A DNA stretch of 31,701 bases from CAZPAH01 sp964584495 (GTDB taxonomy: Bacteria > Krumholzibacteriota > Krumholzibacteriia > Krumholzibacteriales > Krumholzibacteriaceae), in assembly GCA_964584495.1 (NCBI GenBank), contig CAZPAH010000020.1:1-31701 (forward strand). Reading direction: 5' to 3'. The translations under genes were made by a program, and so were the position numbers. The notes under the pieces are model-generated. The model saw only the letters and a program-made list of their open reading frames with translations. It was not told the origin of the DNA and ran no database searches. Below, piece after piece: positions 14,836-23,200 of the stretch. Numbering within the stretch: the stretch's first letter is position 1; each line of letters starts with the position of its first letter.

Positions 14836-14865
14836 ATTATATTATATCCCCGCACCCGCTGTAAA
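14836..14865 (-). promoter_or_regulatory. Sigma70-type promoter of trpR-trpB
   Basis: On the minus strand, TTTACA (14865-14860), 18-nt spacer and TATAAT (14841-14836); an overlapping second TATAAT lies at 14846-14841. The start would fall near 14829, inside the palindrome, leaving a leader of about 30 nt to GTG 14798. Confidence 0.62.
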
Positions 14866-14982
14866 GAAAAAATTGAATCAATTGCGGTCGGGCATGCGTA
14901 TAACCGATATACGGGGCACGGGGGATACGTGAGAGATCACGGCAATCCTAGCGGCGGGAAGGGACGCTGCGAAAGGGGACGG

Positions 14983-17394
14983 ATGATCCTTCATTCGCTT
15001 AAGCTCTTTTTCAGAAGCTTCAGAACAAATCTTGTCATCAATATCCTGAACCTTTTGGGTTTGGCGGCGGGCCTCGCCGCCTGCATGCTGATCCTCATCT
15101 ATCTTAAAAATGAATTCAGCTACGATTCATTGCAGACAAACGGGGACAGGATCGTCAGGATAAACACTTATCTCAAGGTCGGGGATGGGCAGGAGATTAA
15201 TATTCCAACCGCTTCGTATCCGGTGGCGGAGGGATTGGCCCGAGAGATAAGCGGGGTCGAAGGTTACGTCAGGTTCCGATTCGGCGGGAGCTCGCGGCCG
15301 GTCTACGTGGGGGACCGCGTATTTTTCGAGAACCATCTCGCCTGGGCCGATTCCACACTTTTCGACGTATTCAGCTACAGGTTGATAAAGGGTAATCCGG
15401 CGACGGCCCTGGCGGACGCCCAGACCGTCGTGCTCTCGCGCACGACGGCGGAAAAGTATTTCGGCTATGAAGATCCGATCGGGAAGATGATATACCTGCG
15501 CAAGGACAGGGGGTATGCCGTCACGGGAGTCATGGAGGATATCCCCCAACCTTCGCACATGCCTTCATATCCGATGATACTATCGCTGGCCTCCCTCGAG
15601 ATCGGTGGTCCCGACTACTGGGTCGGAAGGTCGATGTACGGCAGCTACCTTCTTCTGAAAGAGGGGAACACGGCCGGCGACATCCAGCCCCTCGTCGACA
15701 GGGTGTTCGACGAGCATGCATCAGAGCTTATGGAGTTGCTTCACGCCGAAAGCAGGGTCACTCTCCAACCGCTGAGCGAGATACATTTCGATAACAGCCT
15801 CGATATGGCTTTCGATTACATGCCTACCGTATCCTACCAGAAGATGATGGTGTTCTCCCTTCTCGCCGCCGTTGTAATAATCGTCGCCTGCCTCAGCTTC
15901 ATAAACCTGGCCACCGCCAGAAGCGGCGAGCGCGCAAGGCAGGTGGGAGTGATAAAGGCCGTCGGCGGGTCGCGGGTACAGCTTGCGGCGCAATTTATGG
16001 GCGAGTTCATCATTACGGCATTCATGGCCCTCGCCGTGGCTTTCGTGCTCGTCCAATCGTTTCTTCCCGTATTCGGCGATTTCGTCGGCAGCGAACTGAG
16101 ATTCGATTATCGGGCCGAACCTCTTCTTCTCGGAGGGTTTTTCCTGCTAGCCCTGTTGGTGGGGCTGCTCGCCGGTATCTATCCGGTGATGTATATCACG
16201 GCATTCAAGCCGTCGGACACGATCCGGAAGAATTTCTTCACCGGATCCGGGAGATCCCGCCTGAGACCCTTCCTGATTATTTTCCAGTTCGTCGCCTCGA
16301 TAGCCCTAGTTCTCTGCACGCTGACGGTTGTGCATCAACTCGATTACATGGACGGCCGCGACCCTGGATTTGACAGGGAACAGCTGCTGCTGATCGACAC
16401 GTCCCCCGACATGACGCTCGACGACTGCAGGCTTCTCAGGAACGAGGCTCTAAGCCACCCCTCGATAATTGCCGGCGCGCTGTCCTCGCACCTTCCCACG
16501 ATGGGGCACATGGAAAACACCTACGAAGTGCCCGAGCCGGTCAACTGCCAAATGCTTATGACAAGGCAGTTCGTCGTCGATGAGCATTTCCTGGAAACGA
16601 TGGGGATGGAGCTGGTGGAAGGGCGGAATTTCGACGAAGCGGACCCCGCCGCCGCGGGCGGCAACGTGATAATAAATGAAACGGCGGCCAGGGTGCTGGG
16701 GTACGAGGATCCGGTTGGAAGGTTTCTCGACGCCAATCCCGCCAAAGGAGCCGACAATTACAACCCGGTGACGATAATAGGCGTCGTGAAGGATGTCAAT
16801 TTCCAATCGTTCCATCACGAGATCCTGCCGATTCTTCTTATAAGGTCGGAAAGGACGCCCGGTCTTATCGCCCTGAGGCTCGATCCCTCGGATGTCGGCG
16901 GGGCGATAAGGCATGTACGTTCGATCTGGGAGGAGAATTTCCCCGGTTCTCCGTTCAATTACAGGTTCTTCGACGAGAACTTCGCCCGCATGTACGCCGC
17001 CGAGATCCGGCTCGGGAAGCTGTTCACATTCTTCTCCGTTCTTGCAATTATCATTTCGTGCATGGGCCTTCTCGCCCTAATAGCCTACTCGGCCGAGCGA
17101 AGGACGAAGGAGATCGGAATACGTAAGGTTCTAGGCGCATCGGTCGGCAATCTGTTCTGTCTCCTCTCTAGCGAGTATCTGCGCCTGGTTCTTCTCGCCA
17201 CCCTCGTCGCATGGCCGGTGGCCGGGTATGCGATGAGACGGTGGAGCGACAACTTCGCATACAAGGCCCCCTTCGCTTGGTATCTCTACCCGGCTGCGGG
17301 GGTCCTCGCCATTACGCTTGCCGTAGTGATCGCGGGTTCGTACACGATCAGGGTCTGCCGGATCAATCCCGCCGAGACGCTGAGGCAGGAATAG
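14983..17394 (+). CDS. ABC transporter permease, MacB/FtsX family, double-unit
   Basis: An 803-residue inner-membrane permease with two MacB_PCD-FtsX units. Unit 1: first span near residues 20-42 (NILNLLGLAAGLAACMLIL), a periplasmic part of about 240 residues, then three spans with SFINLATARSGERARQVGVIKAVGGSR, the coupling helix that meets the ATPase. Unit 2: span near 430 (LRPFLIIFQFVASIALVLC), a periplasmic part, then ISCMGLLALIAYSAERRTKEIGIRKVLGAS and two final spans. Start: the frame is open to ATG 14824, but ATG 14983, preceded by AAAGGGG, begins at the conserved N-terminus. No ATPase gene is adjacent, so the partner is encoded elsewhere. It belongs to the class moving lipoproteins, peptides or antibiotics, or acting in mechanotransmission. 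Confidence 0.93.
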   Translation: MILHSLKLFFRSFRTNLVINILNLLGLAAGLAACMLILIYLKNEFSYDSLQTNGDRIVRINTYLKVGDGQEINIPTASYPVAEGLAREISGVEGYVRFRFGGSSRPVYVGDRVFFENHLAWADSTLFDVFSYRLIKGNPATALADAQTVVLSRTTAEKYFGYEDPIGKMIYLRKDRGYAVTGVMEDIPQPSHMPSYPMILSLASLEIGGPDYWVGRSMYGSYLLLKEGNTAGDIQPLVDRVFDEHASELMELLHAESRVTLQPLSEIHFDNSLDMAFDYMPTVSYQKMMVFSLLAAVVIIVACLSFINLATARSGERARQVGVIKAVGGSRVQLAAQFMGEFIITAFMALAVAFVLVQSFLPVFGDFVGSELRFDYRAEPLLLGGFFLLALLVGLLAGIYPVMYITAFKPSDTIRKNFFTGSGRSRLRPFLIIFQFVASIALVLCTLTVVHQLDYMDGRDPGFDREQLLLIDTSPDMTLDDCRLLRNEALSHPSIIAGALSSHLPTMGHMENTYEVPEPVNCQMLMTRQFVVDEHFLETMGMELVEGRNFDEADPAAAGGNVIINETAARVLGYEDPVGRFLDANPAKGADNYNPVTIIGVVKDVNFQSFHHEILPILLIRSERTPGLIALRLDPSDVGGAIRHVRSIWEENFPGSPFNYRFFDENFARMYAAEIRLGKLFTFFSVLAIIISCMGLLALIAYSAERRTKEIGIRKVLGASVGNLFCLLSSEYLRLVLLATLVAWPVAGYAMRRWSDNFAYKAPFAWYLYPAAGVLAITLAVVIAGSYTIRVCRINPAETLRQE

Positions 17395-17471
17395 CCCACG
17401 AACATGACGACATTATCGGCGTCCGGCCCTATAACCCGCTGGTAAGAGAGGGTGTTATTGGTCTCCGCCGA

Positions 17472-17500
17472 TTGACAGTGAACCGGAATTGAAGTATAAT
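17472..17500 (+). promoter_or_regulatory. Perfect consensus sigma70 promoter for the carbamoyltransferase cassette
   Basis: TTGACA (17472-17477), exactly 17 nt, TATAAT (17495-17500): full match to both consensus hexamers. Transcription should begin near 17507, leaving a leader of about 115 nt that holds two strong hairpins. An ATG at 17499 lies inside the -10 box and cannot be the translation start of this transcript. Confidence 0.82.
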
Positions 17501-17529
17501 GACTAATCGTCCAATCAAAGTCAGGGAAA

Positions 17530-17562
17530 GGACCCGCCGGGCATCGTTCGAGCGGCGGGTCC
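17530..17562 (+). promoter_or_regulatory. 10-bp leader hairpin
   Basis: GGACCCGCCG (17530-17539) pairs perfectly with CGGCGGGTCC (17553-17562) around a 13-nt loop, about 23 nt after the predicted transcription start. A short overlapping CCCG...CGGG hairpin ends in TTTT at 17577-17580, which could form an attenuator-like alternative structure. Confidence 0.6.
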
Positions 17563-17584
17563 CGGATCTCGACGGGTTTTCAGA

Positions 17585-17613
17585 CCGGCCGGGATATACG
17601 GCGAACCGGCCGG
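17585..17613 (+). promoter_or_regulatory. Hairpin reaching into the Shine-Dalgarno of the carbamoyltransferase gene
   Basis: CCGGCCGG occurs at 17585-17592 and 17606-17613. Each copy is self-complementary, so the two can pair as an 8-bp stem around a 13-nt loop. The 3' arm overlaps the first bases of the Shine-Dalgarno (CGGAGGG, 17611-17617), 4 nt before ATG 17622. Confidence 0.55.
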
Positions 17614-17621
17614 AGGGTTCA

Positions 17622-19442
17622 ATGAAAATACTGGGAATTTCCGCCTTCTATCATGACAGCGCGGCGGCGCTGGTAATCGACGGCGAGATCGCCGCCGCGG
17701 CACAGGAAGAGCGATTCACCAGGAAGAAGCATGACTACAGGTTTCCCCACCAGGCGATCCGGTACTGCCTCGAAGAGGAGGGGCTCAAGCCGGAAGATCT
17801 CGATCATGTAGCTTTTTACGACAAGCCTTTCCTAAAGTTCGAGCGGATCCTGGAAACCTACCTTCAATACGCCCCCGTCGGAATAAGCTCTTTCATGAAG
17901 GCAATGCCTCTCTGGATCAAACAGAAGCTCTGGATGAAGAGCCTCATCCAGGATGAGCTGGAGGGGTACGGCGGCAAGATCCTTTTTCCCGAGCATCACC
18001 AGTCCCACGCGGCTTCCGCGTTCTACCCGTCCCCCTTCAGGGAAGCGGCGATCATAACCGCCGACGGGGTGGGGGAATGGACTACGACCAGCATAGGCTT
18101 CGGCTCGGGCAACGAGGTGCGGATATTGAAGGAGATGCATTTCCCGCATTCGCTTGGAATGCTCTATTCCGCTTTTACATATTACACGGGATTCAAGGTC
18201 AATTCGGGGGAGTACAAGATCATGGGGCTTGCCCCTTACGGCGAGCCCAGATACGTCGGAACGATACTCGATGAGCTGATCGATCTGAAGGAGGACGGCT
18301 CGTTCAAGCTCAATATGAAGTATTTCAATTACGCGGCGGGCCTGACGATGACTAACAGGCGTTTCGACAAGCTCTTCGGCGGCCCGGCGAGGAAAAAGGA
18401 GACCGAGCTCACGCAGAGGGAGATGGATCTGGCGAGATCGGTCCAGGAAGTGACCGAGATGGCGATGTTGAGGATGGCCGAACACGCCAGGAGAATCACG
18501 GATGCCCGTTACCTCTGCCTTGCCGGAGGAGTCGCCCTCAACTGCGTCTCGAACGGAAAGATTCTGCGAGAAGGGATATTCGATGATATCTGGATACAGC
18601 CGGCGGCCGGCGATGCCGGCGGGGCCCTTGGGGCGGCGCTTGCCGTCTGGTACGACTACCTAGGCAACGAGAGGACGGCCGATAATAAATCCGACAGGCA
18701 GAGAGGCTCCTACCTGGGCCCCGAATACGGTGACGGCAAGATCGAGGCTTTCCTGGAAAAGCACGGGCTGCCTTATACCAAGCTGCACGACGGGGAGCTT
18801 CCCGCGCGGGTCGCGGTCCTCCTTGCCGAGGAGAAGGTCGTGGGTTGGTACCAGGGCAGAATGGAGTTCGGTCCCCGTGCCCTCGGATCGAGAAGTATCA
18901 TCGGAGACGCCCGTTCACCAAGGATGCAGAAAAAGATGAATCTGAAGATCAAGTACAGGGAATCGTTCAGGCCCTTCGCTCCATCGGTTCTCGGCGAGGC
19001 TGTATCAGACTATTTCGAGATAGACAGAAGCAGCCCCTACATGCTTCTCGTAGCGGATGTCAAATCGGATATCAGGCGTGAGATGACCGAGGAGGAGAGA
19101 AAACTGTTCGGAATCGACAAGCTCAACGTAATCCGCTCGGAAATCCCGGCCATTACGCACGTGGATTATTCGGCAAGGCTGCAGACCGTGCACAGGGAGA
19201 CGAATCCGCTCTACTGGGAAATGATAAAGGCGTTCAAGGACAGGACCGGGTGCCCGGTGATAGTCAACACATCCTTCAATGTGCGCGGCGAGCCTATCGT
19301 CTGCAAACCGGTCGATGCCTACAAGTGCTTCATGAGAACGGAGATGGATTACCTCGTTCTGGGCAATTACCTGCTCGATAAGATAGAGCAGCCCGAGTTC
19401 GTCGAGCAGATAGACTGGCAGGACGAGTTCGAGCTGGATTAG
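17622..19442 (+). CDS. Carbamoyltransferase (NodU/TobZ family)
   Basis: A 606-residue enzyme that makes carbamoyl-adenylate from carbamoyl phosphate and ATP and transfers the carbamoyl group to a hydroxyl of a sugar or secondary metabolite. The N-terminal Kae1-like domain shows ILGISAFYHDSAAALVIDG, the metal site HHQSHAASAFYPSPF, TADGVGEWTTT, EYKIMGLAPYGEP and CLAGGVALNCVSNGK. The C-terminal NodU domain shows RMEFGPRALGSRSIIGDAR, KYRESFRPFAPSVL and CPVIVNTSFNVRGEPIVC. Start chosen at ATG 17622 with CGGAGGG; upstream in-frame codons lie in the leader. It is followed 13 nt later by an SxtJ-like gene and then a DUF5989 gene, a recurring trio. The acceptor is unknown. Confidence 0.95.
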   Translation: MKILGISAFYHDSAAALVIDGEIAAAAQEERFTRKKHDYRFPHQAIRYCLEEEGLKPEDLDHVAFYDKPFLKFERILETYLQYAPVGISSFMKAMPLWIKQKLWMKSLIQDELEGYGGKILFPEHHQSHAASAFYPSPFREAAIITADGVGEWTTTSIGFGSGNEVRILKEMHFPHSLGMLYSAFTYYTGFKVNSGEYKIMGLAPYGEPRYVGTILDELIDLKEDGSFKLNMKYFNYAAGLTMTNRRFDKLFGGPARKKETELTQREMDLARSVQEVTEMAMLRMAEHARRITDARYLCLAGGVALNCVSNGKILREGIFDDIWIQPAAGDAGGALGAALAVWYDYLGNERTADNKSDRQRGSYLGPEYGDGKIEAFLEKHGLPYTKLHDGELPARVAVLLAEEKVVGWYQGRMEFGPRALGSRSIIGDARSPRMQKKMNLKIKYRESFRPFAPSVLGEAVSDYFEIDRSSPYMLLVADVKSDIRREMTEEERKLFGIDKLNVIRSEIPAITHVDYSARLQTVHRETNPLYWEMIKAFKDRTGCPVIVNTSFNVRGEPIVCKPVDAYKCFMRTEMDYLVLGNYLLDKIEQPEFVEQIDWQDEFELD

Positions 19443-19455
19443 GAGATTGAAGGAA

Positions 19456-19845
19456 ATGTCCCGTTTCAATGACAAGAAGGAATGGCGGAAGTTCGGTTTC
19501 GCAGCGGCCGTCATTATGCTGGCGATAGGAACGATACAGATCTTCACGGGGAAGGATCTCTATCGTTACTTTTTCGCGATCGGGGGGATCTTCGCGTTTT
19601 TTGCCCTCGTCGCCCCCGTTATCCTGAAACCGGTCTTCATCCTCTTTTCCTACCTGGGGATCGTCCTCGGATGGATAATGACGAGGGTGATACTGACGAT
19701 ACTTTTCTATCTCGTTTTTACTCCGACAGGGCTTATTCTCAGGTTGTTCGGGAAGAACCTGCTCGATATGAAGATCGACAGGAACACCCCGAGCTACTGG
19801 AAAAAGAAGGACACCGACAAGGGAAGCTACGAAAATCAATATTGA
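19456..19845 (+). CDS. SxtJ family membrane protein
   Basis: A 129-residue protein with three or four hydrophobic segments (FGFAAAVIMLAIGTIQIF, YFFAIGGIFAFFALVAPVI, LFSYLGIVLGWIMTRVILTI, LFYLVFTPTGLILRLFG) and a charged C-terminal tail containing the conserved SYWKKKD. This is the SxtJ family, named from the saxitoxin cluster, usually encoded next to NodU-type carbamoyltransferases; its role is unknown. AGGAG overlaps the end of the upstream gene 10 nt before the ATG, so the pair is translationally close. A TTG at 19447 is a poorer start. Confidence 0.87.
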   Translation: MSRFNDKKEWRKFGFAAAVIMLAIGTIQIFTGKDLYRYFFAIGGIFAFFALVAPVILKPVFILFSYLGIVLGWIMTRVILTILFYLVFTPTGLILRLFGKNLLDMKIDRNTPSYWKKKDTDKGSYENQY

Positions 19846-19897
19846 CGACGGCCGAGGATCGAACCGGCCGCGCAGAGATAGTGAAAGAGGGATGAGA

Positions 19898-20056
19898 ATG
19901 TCGAAGCTATCGATAATCAGGGAGTTTTTCGAGTTCCTGAAGGTTAGAAAGAAGTGGTGGTTGACCCCGATCGTGGTGCTCCTATTGCTCTTAGGCGCCC
20001 TTATAGTCTTTACCCAGGGTTCCGCTCTGGCACCGTTCATCTACGCGCTGTTCTGA
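19898..20056 (+). CDS. DUF5989 small membrane protein
   Basis: A 52-residue protein beginning SKLSIIREFFEFLKVRKKWW, then a single membrane helix (LTPIVVLLLLLGALIVFT) and QGSALAPFIYALF. This exact layout (EFxxFLxxRKKWWLxP ... GSAxAPFIYxLF) is the DUF5989 family, which accompanies SxtJ and carbamoyltransferase genes. AGAGGG lies about 6 nt before ATG 19898; ATG 19892 is a weaker alternative. Too short for most automatic callers. Third member of the cassette. Confidence 0.85.
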   Translation: MSKLSIIREFFEFLKVRKKWWLTPIVVLLLLLGALIVFTQGSALAPFIYALF

Positions 20057-20117
20057 TTCAGCCCCGAGGATGGGAGGTGTCCGTAAACAGCCCCGGCCCG
20101 GCCCGGAATTCGCGGTA

Positions 20118-20146
20118 TTGACCGGAAGTCGGCTGTCTGGTAGAAT
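20118..20146 (+). promoter_or_regulatory. Sigma70-type promoter of the tricorn-like peptidase gene
   Basis: TTGACC (20118-20123), 17-nt spacer, TAGAAT (20141-20146). Start near 20153, leaving a leader of about 103 nt. This separates the peptidase from the carbamoyltransferase cassette. Confidence 0.62.
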
Positions 20147-20255
20147 CCGCCGGTCTTTGATCTGCTCTCTAAGTAAATAGGTGACGGGGTATGCCCGGCG
20201 GTTCGCCCGGTGCGATTGCTCCGTCTTGTTCCAAAAGAAGAAAGGAGTTCTGGAT

Positions 20256-23200
20256 ATGTTCAGAATCCGAAGTTCCTCTATTTCGGGCCGTATGGCCGCC
20301 GGATTGATGGTGATGATCGCGGCCGTTTTTCTTGCGGTCCCCGCCCCGGCCGGCTGTTCCACCTCTCCTCAGAAACCCCTTTTGAGATTTCCCGACATAC
20401 ATGGCGAGACGATCGTGTTCGTGAGCGGCGAGGATATATGGACCGCCCCCTCGCGGGGCGGAATTGCGACAAGGCTGACGGTGCACGAGGGGGAGGAGAG
20501 GTTTCCCAAGTTCTCTCCGGACGGATCGATGATAGCCTTCACGGGCGAGTATGACGGGAACGCCGATGTCTACGTGATGAACGTGGATGGCGGGGATATA
20601 ACGCGTGTGACCTACCACCCCGATTACGACGAGGTTGTCGGCTGGAATCCGGTCACCAACAAGATACTTTTTTCCTCGAGGCGCAACTCCTTCAGCCGCT
20701 TTTCCCGCCTGTTCCTTATATCGCCCGACGGCACCGGGCTGGAAGAGCTGATAATGCATGAGGCGGTCCAGGGATCCTTCTCTCCCGACGGCAGGAAGAT
20801 CGCCTACAACAGGATCTCCAGGGAATTCAGGACGTGGAAGAGGTACAGGGGGGGAACCGCCCAGGACATTTACATGTTCGATTTCGATAAGAACGTCGAT
20901 ACGAAACTGACCGATTTCGAGGGAACGGACAGGATCCCCATGTGGGCCGGAAACAAGATATACTTCAGCTCAGACCGCGACCGTACTCTAAATATTTTCT
21001 CGTATGACACGGGGTCGGGCAAGATCGAGCAGATCACCCATCACAGCGAGTACGATGTGAGGCGGCCCAGCATCGGCGACGGCAAGATCGTGTACGAGCT
21101 GGGAGGATCGGTTTGGATGCTCGATCTCTCCACCGGCAAAACGGCCGAGGTGGCGATCGAGGTACTGAGCGATGCCCCGGATACCCGTCCTTACTACAAG
21201 GATCTTAACGACTATATCACGGGAGGCGATATCTCCCCCACCGGCAAGCGGGCGCTCGTAGTAGCCCGTGGAGAGATTTTTTCAGTTCCGAAAGAGGACG
21301 GACCCACAAGGAATCTCACGAACAATACCGGCTCCCGGGATAAGGACGCGGCCTGGTCCCCCGACGGGAAATCGATCGCCTATCTTTCCGACATAGACGG
21401 CGAGTACGATCTATACATCATCGGTCCGGGCGGAAACGGAGACCCCGTCAAGTTGACCTCTTTCAAGGATGGGTATAGGCACACGCTGCGATGGTCCCCC
21501 GACGGAACCAAGATCGCATTCGCCGACCAGACGCTCCGATGCTATTACATAGATATTGAATCGAAGAAGATAACCGAGGTCGACAGGGCCCAGTACGAGA
21601 ACGTCGATGTTTCTCTCGATCTGAAACCGATATACGATTTTTCGTGGTCGCCCGACAGCCGTTTTATCGCTTACTCGAAAATGGATGCGGACCAGGTCTA
21701 CAAGGTATACGTATATTCCCTTGAATCGGGCAAGATCAACTGCGTGAGCAGCGGGATCTTCAACGATTTCGGTCCGGTATTCACCGAGGACGGCGAGCAT
21801 CTGCTGTTCATATCCAACAGGCGGTTCGACCCCACGTTCTGCGATTTCGAATGGGAGATGGTCTACAAGAAAGTGGCCGGCATCTACGGTCTGACCCTTC
21901 GGAAAGACGGTCCGGCGCTTCTTCCCCCGCTCAGTGACGAGGAGGCGGTGGCCGGCAAGGGTGATGGCGACAAAAAGAACGGGAAGAAGGATAAGAAGGG
22001 GGAAGATGGAAAACCGTCGGTAAGGATAGATTTCGAAGGGATCGCCGGCAGGATCGAGCATCTGCCCCTTCCTCGCGGGAACTTCAGGAGCCTCTCCACC
22101 GCGGGGACCGATATCTTCTACCTCAACAAGGACGAGGGCGACTTCAACCGTTTCGAATTCCGGGCGATCGGTCCCATGAACCTTTATCGCTTTTCCCTCA
22201 AGGATAGGGAAGAGAGGACGGTCATCGAGAATGTGGACGGCTATGATCTTTCGGCCGACGGGTCGAGCATTCTATATGCGATGCGCGGTGGGATGGGGAT
22301 CATCCCCTCCGGTGCGACCGATTCGAAGGGGAGCCCGCTAGATCTGTCCGGGCTGAGAGTAAGGCTCGTTCCAACCGCCGAGTGGAGGCAGATTTTCAAC
22401 GAGGCGTGGAGGCTGGAAAGGGATTTCTATTACGAGCCGAACATGCACGGGATCGACTGGAATGCGATGCGGGTTAAATACGGCAGGATGCTTGACCGAG
22501 CGACCTGCAGGCAGGATCTCGGTTACGTTATCGGCGAGTTGATCGGCGAGCTCAACACATCGCACACCTATGTTTACGGCGGCGATCTGGGACGCACCGC
22601 CGATAGGGTGAACGTGGGAATGCTCGGCACCGACTGGAAAATCGACGAGAAGGCGGGGAGGTACCGTTTCGGGAGGATCCTGCGTGTTCCCGACTGGACC
22701 CGCGAGATAATTCCTCCGCTTTCGGGACCGGGCATCGACGTAAAGGAGGGGGATTACCTGATAGAGATTAACGGGCGCAGCGTGACGACCGACGCCAACA
22801 TCTACAGCTACTTCGAAAACCTCGCCAACACGCAGGTAACGCTTCTCGTCAACGGGAAGCCGACGGCGCAGGGAGCGCGCAAGGTGACGGTAACCCCGCT
22901 CCGGGGGGAGTATACACTCCGCTATCTCGATTGGGTCGAAAGGAACAGGCTCACAGCCGAGAGGGAATCCGGCGGCGAGATAGGGTATCTCCACCTGCCC
23001 GACACCTATCTCGGATCGGCCAGGGAATTCCCCAAGTATTTCTATGCCCAGACGAAGAAGAAAGGGATCATTGTCGATGGAAGATTCAACGGCGGCGGTC
23101 TCGATCCGGCGATCTTCCTCCAGCGGCTGAACAAGAAGGTGCATACGTACTGGACCCGCAGGTATTCGCACGACCAGACGGATCCGGCGCTTGCCACCCG

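Noticed and set aside
17585..17613. Repeat ACCGGCCGG as part of a dispersed repeat or CRISPR
   Set aside because: Only two copies, 21 bp apart, self-complementary; better read as a hairpin.
17499..17621. N-terminal extension of the carbamoyltransferase from ATG 17499
   Set aside because: This ATG is inside the -10 hexamer of a perfect promoter; the family starts at MKILGISAFYHD, with a good ribosome binding site.
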